The notes: generated by a model not told the origin, from the sequence alone. Counted from the first letter of the stretch, positions 1 through 5,838 are shown. The stretch is DNA of 5,996 bases from CAZISM01 sp964541895 (GCA_964541895.1 CAZISM010000229.1:1-5996); one strand, 5' to 3'. Numbers and translations: made by a program.

Positions 1-596
1 GCAACATCCTGGCCATCACCGGCGATCCGCCCAAGCTGGGCGATTATCCCGATGCCACGGCCGTGTTTGACGTGGATTCCATCGGCCTGTGCCGGATGCT
101 CAGCGGTCTTAATCGCGGCTACGATGTGGCCGGCAACTTTATCGGCCGGCCCACCGGCTGGCATGTCGGCGTGGGCGCCAATCCCGGTTCGCTGGATCTC
201 GAGCTGGAAATCAAACGGCTGTATCAAAAAGTGGAGGCCGGCGCCGAGTATATTCTGACCCAGCCGGTCTTTGACGTGGCCCAACTGATCCGTTTCTTTG
301 AACGGGTGCCGGATATAAAGGTCCCGGTGCTGGCCGGCATCATGCCGCTGATCACCTATCGTACGGTGGAATTCCTCAATAACGAAGTGCCCGGCGTGAC
401 CGTTCCCGGGCCCATTGTTCAGGCGATGGCCGCAGCGGCCGATGCGGAGCAGGCGCGCCGCATCGGCATCGACATCGCCCGCAAGGCCATTCTCGAGATC
501 AGGCAGCTGCCGCAGGTCAAAGGGCTCTATCTCATGCCGCCGTTCAGCAAGGATAAATACGACATTGCCATGCAGGTGCTGGACGTGCTGCAGTAA
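1..596 (+). CDS. metF: Methylenetetrahydrofolate reductase domain, C-terminal part, probably of a bifunctional homocysteine S-methyltransferase/MTHFR (5' end outside window)
   Basis: The reading frame is open from the left edge (first full codon at 3) to TAA at 594-596, giving the last 197 residues. The family reduces 5,10-methylene-THF to 5-methyl-THF using a flavin cofactor in the cytoplasm and supplies the methyl group for methionine synthesis. Visible MTHFR landmarks are AITGDPP at fragment residues 4-10, matching the GDxP flavin loop, then KVEAGAEYILTQPVFD, matching the TQ-FFD segment of E. coli MetF, and PVLAGIMPL. The motifs GDYPDATAVFDVDSIGL and FLNNEVPGV are, from memory, typical of the fused YitJ-type enzymes with an N-terminal homocysteine methyltransferase domain, rather than stand-alone MetF. 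The fusion itself cannot be seen here because the N-terminal half lies outside the window. About two thirds of the MTHFR domain is present with no frame damage. The 101 bases after the stop include an AT-rich patch (600-627), but I see no convincing terminator hairpin. Confidence 0.93.
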   Translation, partial: NILAITGDPPKLGDYPDATAVFDVDSIGLCRMLSGLNRGYDVAGNFIGRPTGWHVGVGANPGSLDLELEIKRLYQKVEAGAEYILTQPVFDVAQLIRFFERVPDIKVPVLAGIMPLITYRTVEFLNNEVPGVTVPGPIVQAMAAAADAEQARRIGIDIARKAILEIRQLPQVKGLYLMPPFSKDKYDIAMQVLDVLQ

Positions 597-697
597 TACC
601 TATTTATGTTTGTTTGTAAATTAAAAGTGCGGGACGACCAGGCTGGCCGCCCTGCAGAAATTGGCATTTATCCGGGTAAGGATACAGGAACCAGACT

Positions 698-1993
698 ATG
701 AAAACACGATTGCCGCTGATGCGTTGCGGAGTATTGCTCCTGCTGGGTTACAATGCTCTCGTCCATGGACAAATGGAGGGGGGCATGGGACGAGCGGAAG
801 GCGGCCGGCCGCACAATCCCTACGGCCGGGAATTGCTGGCCTATCGCGCCTACGAGTTTGCCGATGTGACCGATCGCAGCAGGACCATCGTAGAGTTTCA
901 TGTGGCGCTGGTGAACGATGTGTTGAGTTTTGTCAGGATGTCCGATCGCTGGTATCGCGCCCGCTACGAGCTGAACATCGTCTTTTACAACAAGAAGAAA
1001 GAGGTGGTGTCCTTTCAGAGCGCCCGCGACACCGTCAGCGTGCAGGATTTCCACTCCACCAACAGCCGGCGCGGCCCCATCTATCATAAATTCGTTTTCA
1101 CGCTGGCGCCGGACGACTATCAATACAAGATCGAACTGCAGGATCCGGATGCGCCCAAAAGCATGGATCGCCTGATTTCGCTCAAGGTGATGGATTTCAC
1201 CAAGCCGTCGCTGCAGATCAGCGACGTGGTGCTGGCGGATCGGCTGTCCTGCACCTCCGGTCTGCTCCATGACTTTACGCCCAATCTGCGCGAAACCTTT
1301 GAAGGTGATACGTCGGAGGTCGGTGCCTATTTTGAAGTGTACGGTGCGCCGTCGCCGGACAGCCTGACCGTTCGCTATGCGCTTTTTGCCGGCAACGGCG
1401 AAGGCATCGCTGAAAAGAGTTATCGCATGGTGGCGGAGGCGCGGACGGCGCAATGCCTCGCCCTCAAGCCGTTGATCAAAAAGCCGGGTGAATACCGGCT
1501 GGTGATCACCGTGCAGTCGGGCAAAGTGCAGGTGCGCGCGGAGCGCAAATTTTACATCCAGTGGGGCCGGATGCCGCTGCAGAGCGGCAACATCGATGTG
1601 GCCATCGAGCAGCTCGCGCTGGTGGCGCCGGGCGGAGCTGCCAGCCGCATGCGCTCGGCTGCGGCGGAAGAACGGCAAAAGCTGTTCGACCGGTTCTGGC
1701 TGGAGCGGGATCCCACGCCCGGCACCGAGCGCAACGAACTGCGCGAAGAGTTTTTCAACCGAATCGATTTTGCCAACAACAATTTCAGCGAAATGATCTC
1801 CGGCCAGGAAGGGTGGCGGTCGGATCGCGGACGCGTGCTGATGCGCAACGGCACCCCTGACAATGTGGATCGGCAGGCGGCGGAAATCGGCATGCCGGCG
1901 GTCGAGATCTGGGTGTACACCCGCCTGGCGAAAAAATATATCTTTGTAGACCGTCAGGGCAGCGGTGAATTCCGCCTGGTCAAGGTAGAGTAG
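698..1993 (+). CDS. Secreted GWxTD-domain protein
   Basis: This 431-residue protein starts at ATG 698, seven bases after CAGGAA (685-690). Residues 1-25 form a classic signal peptide: basic MKTRLPLMR, then a GVLLLLGYNAL core, with likely cleavage near VHGQ, so the product is exported (periplasm or envelope). Residues about 40-290 are rich in alternating beta-like segments and have no family I recognise. The C-terminal part carries the GWxTD domain signature: FWLERDPTPGTERNELREEF, then GW-R-SD at residues 372-376, running into RGRVLMRNGTPDNV and ending in a strand-rich EIWVYTR...YIFVDRQGSGEFRLV. The signature threonine is serine here. The domain is common in Bacteroidota, Calditrichota, Gemmatimonadota and Acidobacteriota; its biochemical role is not established. 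The gene appears monocistronic, with 101 bases before it and 146 after. A long open frame on the opposite strand is a codon-bias shadow. Confidence 0.9.
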   Translation: MKTRLPLMRCGVLLLLGYNALVHGQMEGGMGRAEGGRPHNPYGRELLAYRAYEFADVTDRSRTIVEFHVALVNDVLSFVRMSDRWYRARYELNIVFYNKKKEVVSFQSARDTVSVQDFHSTNSRRGPIYHKFVFTLAPDDYQYKIELQDPDAPKSMDRLISLKVMDFTKPSLQISDVVLADRLSCTSGLLHDFTPNLRETFEGDTSEVGAYFEVYGAPSPDSLTVRYALFAGNGEGIAEKSYRMVAEARTAQCLALKPLIKKPGEYRLVITVQSGKVQVRAERKFYIQWGRMPLQSGNIDVAIEQLALVAPGGAASRMRSAAAEERQKLFDRFWLERDPTPGTERNELREEFFNRIDFANNNFSEMISGQEGWRSDRGRVLMRNGTPDNVDRQAAEIGMPAVEIWVYTRLAKKYIFVDRQGSGEFRLVKVE

Positions 1994-2001
1994 AAAATCG
2001 T

Positions 2002-2031
2002 TTGGAAAAAGTCCTGCAAATTCTGTATATT
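2002..2031 (+). promoter_or_regulatory. Candidate sigma70-type promoter for the 2140 gene
   Basis: In the 146-base gap between the GWxTD gene and the next gene, TTGGAA (2002-2007) and TATATT (2026-2031) are separated by 18 bases. They match TTGACA at 4/6 and TATAAT at 5/6 positions. This is the most AT-rich part of the gap and lies about 110 bases upstream of the start codon, implying a leader of roughly 100 bases. The call rests on consensus similarity only. FCB-group bacteria may use different promoter spacing. Confidence 0.35.
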
Positions 2032-2139
2032 GAATCTGACGGGAGCGACGGGTGCGGCCGAACCGTTCCGGCTTGGTGAAAACAAAAATGGATCTCGAGC
2101 GGCGGTCATGACGGACATCTGCAAAGGAGTACGATCGGA

Positions 2140-2754
2140 ATGAAATTTTGGCACAAATCCAAATCCATGAATTTCGGCAACACTGTTTTTCGCTGGCGTC
2201 ATCGCGATACGCGCCGTTTCTATTACAAGATCTTGTCATGGATTCTGGCGGCTTTTATCGGCGGTATTTTTGCATCCATCCTCTGCACCGCCCTGGGGAT
2301 TTTTGAGCAGGCCCTGCTGCTGAGTCGCATCACCTTTTTGGTCATTTTAGTCGTTGGCGTTGCCAATTCCTACTTTATATATGTCGTCTTTGGCTCAGAG
2401 GTCCGTCTCACCGAGCGGGCGCTGGTGATGGTGCGGCCGGTGATCGGACACATTCCGCTGGCGGAGCGGCTGGGAACGCCCGCAGAGCCGTTTGCCGCCC
2501 GTTTTGATTACCTGCCCTGGGAAGAGATCAAGGACGTCAGGGAACAGGATGGCCAGCTGCTCCTGATTCTGAAACAGGATCTGCTGGAAGTGCGCATCGG
2601 GGTTGCGCCAGTGGCGTTTGTCGCCAGGGATATCGCAGAGCCGTCCGGCGGTGAAGCGCTCCGTGGCGGGGACAGCAGCAAAGACAAGGAAATCCTCAAA
2701 TCGATCGTGCTTAAAGTGCGTGAGCTGAAACGGATGCCCGTCGGAAAAGCCTAG
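2140..2754 (+). CDS. Two-helix membrane protein with probable PH-like (YcxB-type) cytoplasmic domain
   Basis: The 204-residue protein starts at ATG 2140, ten bases after a strong AAAGGAG (2123-2129). A basic N-terminus (residues 1-30, RWRHRDTRR) precedes two hydrophobic helices at about 31-53 (ILSWILAAFIGGIFASIL) and 62-84 (SRITFLVILVVGVANSYFIY), joined by a short loop, so both ends probably lie in the cytoplasm. The rest (about 86-165) has the alternating pattern VRLTERALVMVRP ... FDYLPWEEIKDVREQDGQLLLILKQD. This resembles small bacterial PH-like domains of the YcxB kind, where a conserved W-x-x-I/V precedes a strand pair. The C-terminal tail (166-204) is charged and probably flexible. The resemblance is judged by eye and no molecular function can be assigned. 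It is followed after 44 bases by the SWIM-domain gene on the same strand. Confidence 0.8.
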   Translation: MKFWHKSKSMNFGNTVFRWRHRDTRRFYYKILSWILAAFIGGIFASILCTALGIFEQALLLSRITFLVILVVGVANSYFIYVVFGSEVRLTERALVMVRPVIGHIPLAERLGTPAEPFAARFDYLPWEEIKDVREQDGQLLLILKQDLLEVRIGVAPVAFVARDIAEPSGGEALRGGDSSKDKEILKSIVLKVRELKRMPVGKA

Positions 2755-2798
2755 GGTATCATCCCCGCAGCAAGCATTTATAAGGAAGGGATATCGTC

Positions 2799-3602
2799 AT
2801 GCCGTCGCGCCTCACACCGCTGGATGTCAAAACCTACGCCACACCGGAAATCTACCGCCTGGGTGAACAGGTGTATGAGGGCGGACTGGTCCGTCATCGC
2901 TTCCAAACGTTGTACGGTCTGCAGGCGATCGTCAAGGGCAAGGACAAATATCGCGTCGAGATGATCGTGGAGGGCGAAAAGCTCTTTGGCCGCTGCACCT
3001 GCGCCGCCGGCAGCGGGCATTGCGAGCATCAGGTCGCCGTGCTGCTGTGCTGGTTGAACGAGGCCAGCACCTTCATCAACTATCAGGACCTGCGCAAGTC
3101 CATCCGCAGCCAGGAAAAAAATACTCTGGTCGATATCATCATCAACCTGGTCGAGGTATTCCCCGAACTGTCACAGTTTTTTATCACGCCGGTCAACGTC
3201 GACGACGTGACCGCCATTCGTGAAGAAGTGGCCGATATTTTTGATTTTCCCCATTCTCACAAAATCAAACCTCAACACATCATCGACGCCTGCCAGATAC
3301 TGTTTGCGCGCGCCAAGCTGTTGCGCAGTACCGGCAAGTGGCGCTACAGCCGGCTGATCTATTTCGAGATCATCAATCGCACCCTGGCTCTGGTGGATCG
3401 CGAGCAGACGACCACGCCGTTCCGGGAAAATTTTATCGCCGAAATCGCCGACGACTATGAAGAGATCGCCGCAAACGACCCGGATCTGGAGGCGTTTTCC
3501 GCAGAGATCGCCGCCGAAGTCCGCGAACTGCTGGACCATGAATCCGCCGAGGCGGAAGGGGTCGCACTGGAACTGATCCGGCAAAAGATCAACGAGCTGT
3601 AA
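2799..3602 (+). CDS. SWIM zinc-finger domain protein
   Basis: The 267-residue protein starts at ATG 2799, eight bases after AAGGAAGGG (2782-2790). The N-terminal segment (residues about 8-60: LDVKTYATPEIYRLGEQVYEGG...) is the usual lead-in to a SWIM domain. The domain has its CxC...CxH zinc ligands at C66, C68, C75 and H77 (GRCTCAAGSGHCEHQVAVLL). SWIM domains bind nucleic acid or protein and often occur with SNF2 helicases, transposases or MEKK1; here the domain stands alone. Residues 100-267 are predicted by eye to be mostly helical and acidic, with VDIIINLVEVFPEL, a repeat-like KWRYSRLIYFEIINRTL segment and a Glu-rich end. I recognise no enzyme motif. The gene may be in a transcription unit with the membrane-protein gene 44 bases upstream and the oxidoreductase gene 70 bases downstream. 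Partner and substrate are unknown. Confidence 0.85.
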   Translation: MPSRLTPLDVKTYATPEIYRLGEQVYEGGLVRHRFQTLYGLQAIVKGKDKYRVEMIVEGEKLFGRCTCAAGSGHCEHQVAVLLCWLNEASTFINYQDLRKSIRSQEKNTLVDIIINLVEVFPELSQFFITPVNVDDVTAIREEVADIFDFPHSHKIKPQHIIDACQILFARAKLLRSTGKWRYSRLIYFEIINRTLALVDREQTTTPFRENFIAEIADDYEEIAANDPDLEAFSAEIAAEVRELLDHESAEAEGVALELIRQKINEL

Positions 3603-3672
3603 CCGCGACCATGAAGGCGGCGCCGCCGCTGATGCGCACGTATGTCCTCACTGCAAACCAAAAGGTGGAACC

Positions 3673-4770
3673 ATGTCAGACATTTTTATTTCCGTTGAAC
3701 AGTTGCGACAATTCATGACCGAAGCGTTCCGGGCCGTCGGCGTACCGATCGCGGATACGGACATTGTGGTGGATGTTCTGATTCGTTCCGATCTGCGCGG
3801 CATCGAATCGCACGGCATCGGCCGCTTTAAAATGTATATCGACCGCATCCGCAGCGGCATTCTCAACCCGGTCACCCATTTTGAAATCGTACGGGAATCG
3901 CCCGGCGTAGCGGTGGTGGACGGGCACGACGGCATGGGCCACGTCATCGCCTATCGTTCCATGCGCCTGGCCATGGACAAGGCCCGGCAGAGCGGCATTG
4001 CCGCCGTATCGGTGCGCAACAGCAGCCATTTCGGCATCGCCGGCTATTATCCGCTCATGGCCGCCAAAGAGAATATGGCCGGCATGGCCTTTACCAACGC
4101 CCGTCCGTCCATTTCACCGACCTTTGGCGCCGATCCCATGTTCGGCACCAATCCCATCGCCTTTGCCGTGCCCACGGACGAAGGCGGCCCCTTTTGCCTG
4201 GACATGGCCACCTCCATCGTCCAGCGCGGCAAGATCGAAGTGCTGGAACGAAAAGAAAAGCCGGTGCCGCCCGGATTGGCCATCGACCAAGAGGGCCAAA
4301 ATGTGCTCAACGCCACCACGCTGTTAAAGCTGTTCGACGGCAAGGCCGCCTCGCTGCTGCCCCTGGGCGGACAGGGCGAAGAGCTGGCCGGTTATAAAGG
4401 CTATGGACTGGCCATGATGGTGGAGATCCTGTCCTCGGTGTTCAACGGCGGGCCGTTCGGCTGGGCGCTCTCCGGCGTGGACGAGGACGGCAAAAAAACA
4501 CCCCATCATCTCGGCCATTTTTTTATCGCCATGGATATCGCCCATTTTCTCGAACCGGATCAGTTTAAAAAACTGGCCGGCGATCTGGTGCGCTCCATTC
4601 GCAGCTCCGGCAAGCTGCCCGGCGAGGCGAGGATTTATACCGCTGGTGAAAAAGAGTATGATTGGGAACAGATCGTGCCGAAACGCGGCGTGCCCCTGAA
4701 TGAAAGCCTGGAAAAAGACATGCGCCAGGTGAAAAAAGAGCTCAACCTGACCTACGAGCTGCCGTTCTAG
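3673..4770 (+). CDS. Malate/L-lactate dehydrogenase family (Ldh_2, type 2) NAD(P)-dependent oxidoreductase
   Basis: The 365-residue protein starts at ATG 3673, four bases after AGGTGG (3663-3668). It belongs to the family of archaeal-type malate dehydrogenase, ureidoglycolate dehydrogenase, sulfolactate dehydrogenase and YlbC/YiaK, which reduce 2-oxo acids or imines with NAD(P)H through a fold unrelated to classical LDH/MDH. Seen in the sequence: an N-terminal helical part; the SHG motif at 46-48 (DLRGIESHGIGRF); VRNSSHFGIAGYY at 114-126, with His119 a likely catalytic or substrate residue; GADPMFGTNPIAFAVP at 152-167; DMATS at 177-181; and the late YKGYGLAMMVEILSSVFNG motif. Length is typical and the frame is intact. 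These motifs fix the family but not the substrate. The neighbouring genes give no pathway clue, so naming it malate or lactate dehydrogenase would be over-specific. The 70 bases upstream contain only a short GC palindrome (3616-3627). Confidence 0.93.
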   Translation: MSDIFISVEQLRQFMTEAFRAVGVPIADTDIVVDVLIRSDLRGIESHGIGRFKMYIDRIRSGILNPVTHFEIVRESPGVAVVDGHDGMGHVIAYRSMRLAMDKARQSGIAAVSVRNSSHFGIAGYYPLMAAKENMAGMAFTNARPSISPTFGADPMFGTNPIAFAVPTDEGGPFCLDMATSIVQRGKIEVLERKEKPVPPGLAIDQEGQNVLNATTLLKLFDGKAASLLPLGGQGEELAGYKGYGLAMMVEILSSVFNGGPFGWALSGVDEDGKKTPHHLGHFFIAMDIAHFLEPDQFKKLAGDLVRSIRSSGKLPGEARIYTAGEKEYDWEQIVPKRGVPLNESLEKDMRQVKKELNLTYELPF

Positions 4771-4783
4771 CCAACGCCAGGCT

Positions 4784-4886
4784 CCGCGAATGGATGTGAA
4801 TGGATGTTCGAGGTTGATGTGTTTTCAATTGAATGGGGTGTAGTGGCCGTGGGCAACTCTTAGCGTTCATTCGCGTCCATTCGCGG
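4784..4886. repeat. Palindromic unit I (degenerate left arm)
   Basis: This is the first of three palindromic units in the convergent gap. The left arm (4784-4810) begins CCGCGAATGGATGTGAATGG and the right arm (4860-4886) is TTAGCGTTCATTCGCG followed by TCCATTCGCGG. The reverse complement of the right arm matches the left arm at 20 of 27 positions. Six of the seven differences are C/T or A/G transitions that would still pair as G-U in RNA. The 49-base interior (4811-4859) has a perfect TTCAATTGAA palindrome (4824-4833) and a G-rich stretch (4835-4854) loosely resembling the complement of the C-rich linker in units II and III. No coding potential is seen. Confidence 0.75.
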
Positions 4887-4908
4887 CTAAATTAAAAAAA
4901 GGGGGGAA

Positions 4909-4971
4909 CCGCTAATGCACGCGAATGGCCCGCACCCACACCCCTTAGCGTTCATTAGCGTCCATTCGCGG
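4909..4971. repeat. Palindromic unit II (gene-less, MITE-like form)
   Basis: The left arm CCGCTAATGCACGCGAATG (4909-4927) pairs with the right arm ending CATTAGCGTCCATTCGCGG (4953-4971) at 16 of 19 positions, around a loop containing the C-rich 17-base linker. It has the same ends as unit III but lacks its internal 365 bases. The unit keeps the same start-codon context as the gene (GGGGGG, then ATG at 4915). This opens a 21-codon frame ending at TAA 4978-4980, in a different frame from the end of the GxxExxY gene. I treat that frame as a remnant, not a gene. Confidence 0.8.
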
Positions 4972-4986
4972 ATAAATTAAAAAACA

Positions 4987-5003
4987 GGGGGGAACCGCTA
5001 ATG
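4987..5003 (+). promoter_or_regulatory. Repeat-encoded ribosome binding site and start of the GxxExxY gene
   Basis: A run of six G (4987-4992), preceded by CA, lies eight bases before ATG 5001 and can act as a strong Shine-Dalgarno. The G run belongs to the spacer between palindromic units and the ATG to the left inverted repeat. An identical arrangement without the gene stands at 4901-4917. The translation start is therefore supplied by the repeated element. Confidence 0.6.
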
Positions 5004-5422
5004 CACGCGAATGAACGCGAATTGCTTCTGAAGGATGAAGTGTACGCCATTGTCGGAGCTGCGATGGCTGTGTCCAGCGAATTAGGCTCTGGATTTCTAG
5101 AAGCGGTGTATCAGGAGGCTTTGCAATTCGAGCTCGCAGAGCGCAAGATTCCTTTTGCAGCATTGGCTCCTATTCGAATTTTTTACAAGGGCAAAAGACT
5201 CTCCAAGGAGTATATCGCAGACTTTGTTTGTTACGAACAGGTGATCCTTGAAATCAAAGCGATCAGGCAGCTTACTTCTATCGATGAAGCACAGCTCCTT
5301 AACTACCTGAAAGCGACAGGAAAACCGGTTGGGGTTTTGCTCAACTTCGGATCCCCGAAACTGGAATGGAAACGAATGGCCCGCACCCACACCCCTTAGC
5401 GTTCATTCGCGTCCATTCGCGG
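4995..5422. mobile_element. Palindromic unit III: inverted-repeat-bounded cassette carrying the GxxExxY gene
   Basis: This 428-base segment is bounded by imperfect 27-base terminal inverted repeats. The left one (4995-5021) begins CCGCTAATGCACGCGAATG and the right one (5396-5422) ends TCCATTCGCGG. The left repeat and the complement of the right one agree at 24 of 27 positions. The inverted repeats are built from the decamer GCGTYCATTC. The only gene inside starts within the left repeat (ATG 5001) and stops within the right repeat (TAG 5397-5399). There is no transposase, so if mobile it must be mobilised in trans, by the encoded PDDEXK-like protein, or by recombination. The flanking spacers ending GGGGGGAA are shared with the upstream units; after the right end only ATAA is conserved. 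Mobility is inferred from structure. Confidence 0.6.
5001..5399 (+). CDS. GxxExxY protein (PDDEXK-like, TIGR04256 type)
   Basis: The 132-residue protein carries the defining motif G31-F-L-E34-A-V-Y37 within LGSGFLEAVYQEAL. PDDEXK-nuclease-like residues follow: D74 in IADFV, E84-I-K86 in VILEIKAI, and Q98 in EAQLLNYLKATG. The conserved VLLNFGSPKLEWKR closes the family domain at about residue 125. The family is widespread and often multicopy in environmental bacteria, and its function is unproven; the motifs suggest a nuclease fold. The first codons (MHANERE) and the last (ARTHTP, after WKRM) are encoded by flanking repeat sequence, and both start and stop codons lie in the inverted repeats. 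The gene is visibly less GC-rich than its neighbours and uses codons such as TTA, CTA, CTT and TCT that are scarce in them, which points to separate origin. The frame is intact. Confidence 0.9.
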   Translation: MHANERELLLKDEVYAIVGAAMAVSSELGSGFLEAVYQEALQFELAERKIPFAALAPIRIFYKGKRLSKEYIADFVCYEQVILEIKAIRQLTSIDEAQLLNYLKATGKPVGVLLNFGSPKLEWKRMARTHTP

Positions 5423-5426
5423 ATAA
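5373..5426 (+). repeat. 54-bp direct repeat of 4922-4975 at the 3' end of the GxxExxY gene
   Basis: Bases 5373-5426 match 4922-4975 at 53 of 54 positions (C5408 versus A4957). Both run CGAATG, GCCCGCACCCACACCCC, TTAGCGTTCATT, then TCCATTCGCGGATAA. The copy supplies the last eight codons and the stop of the GxxExxY gene. It defines the right junction between gene-specific and repeat sequence at the CGAATG hexamer. Confidence 0.92.
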
Positions 5427-5432
5427 CTTGGG

Positions 5433-5834
5433 CTAGAACGGCAACGTGTTCCCCTGGGTTTCGTCTTCCACCCTCAGCACCTCGGTCACCACATACTTGC
5501 TCATCCCCCGCCAGGGCAGCGGATTGAAATACTCTTTATAACGGACTTCGACGAAGCGGCCGCTGGCACGTTCCAGCCTGCGCGCGGTGCTGTCTTCAGC
5601 CACACTGAATTCGAATTCGTTGCTCTGCAGACCCCCGGGCGTGGGCGTCTTAAAGCCGGTCTGAATGATACGGCCTTCCCAGGTTTTAAAAACATATCCC
5701 TTTCTGACGATAAAGTTCAGATTGCCCGCCTTGACCCCTTCGCCAAAGACAAAATAGTAGCGCCACCAGAGGACAACGATCAAGACCAGCACAACAAGTA
5801 CAACCATCGAGATGAGAATTTTACCGATTTTCAT
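5433..5834 (-). CDS. Small membrane-anchored protein of the FGEGVK...PWRGMS family (family often misnamed 6-phosphogluconate dehydrogenase)
   Basis: The 133-residue protein starts at the ATG whose complement is 5832-5834, eight bases after GGAGAG (complement of 5843-5848). The same frame stays open further upstream, but that part overlaps the end of the preceding gene in another frame and has no matching signal, so this start is preferred. Residues about 5-24 (KILISMVVLVVLVLIVVLWW) form one transmembrane anchor. The remaining roughly 100 residues are a compact domain: FVFGEGVKAGNLN, RKGYVFKTWEGRIIQTGF, SNEFEFSVAED, GRFVEVRYKEY and PWRGMSKYVV. I recognise this pattern from short Bacteroidota proteins that databases label 6-phosphogluconate dehydrogenase. 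That label cannot be right here, because neither the length nor a Rossmann motif fits. The function is unknown. It follows the upstream gene by four bases, so co-transcription and translational coupling are likely. Confidence 0.85.
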   Translation of the reverse strand: MKIGKILISMVVLVVLVLIVVLWWRYYFVFGEGVKAGNLNFIVRKGYVFKTWEGRIIQTGFKTPTPGGLQSNEFEFSVAEDSTARRLERASGRFVEVRYKEYFNPLPWRGMSKYVVTEVLRVEDETQGNTLPF

Positions 5835-5838
5835 ACAA

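Larger units (their letters stand above)
4860..5013 (+). repeat. Tandem direct repeat (68 and 69 bp copies, 17-bp linker)
   Basis: Bases 4860-4927 and 4945-5013 are near-identical. Each runs from TTAGCGTTCATT through CGCGTCCATTCGCGG, an AT-rich spacer and GGGGGGAACC to GCTAATGCACGCGAATG. They differ by two substitutions and one inserted base. The 17-base linker GCCCGCACCCACACCCC (4928-4944) separates them and recurs after the GxxExxY gene at 5379-5395. The copies cover the right arm of one palindromic unit, the inter-unit spacer and the left arm of the next, so the locus has grown or been copied as a tandem array. Confidence 0.92.

Noticed and set aside
597..697. Terminator or promoter between the MTHFR and GWxTD genes
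   Set aside because: There is an AT-rich patch (600-627), but I found neither a convincing stem followed by T residues nor a properly spaced -35/-10 pair.
668..2239. A 523-codon open frame on the minus strand opposite the GWxTD gene
   Set aside because: It covers the GWxTD gene, which has a signal peptide, ribosome binding site and recognised domain. The minus-strand translation is rich in Arg, His and Gln with no motif, as expected from a GC-rich codon shadow.
3171..3584. Minus-strand open frames opposite the SWIM gene and similar ones opposite the oxidoreductase
   Set aside because: They lack recognisable motifs and lie wholly within well-supported genes on the plus strand.
3616..3627. 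GGCGGCGCCGCC palindrome between the SWIM and oxidoreductase genes
   Set aside because: It can form only a four-pair stem with a tetraloop and has no T-run, so it is not convincing as a terminator. Such palindromes arise by chance in GC-rich DNA.
4860..5422. CRISPR array reading of the repeats
   Set aside because: The repeats are inverted as well as direct, the intervals are near-identical to each other instead of unique, and no cas gene is present.
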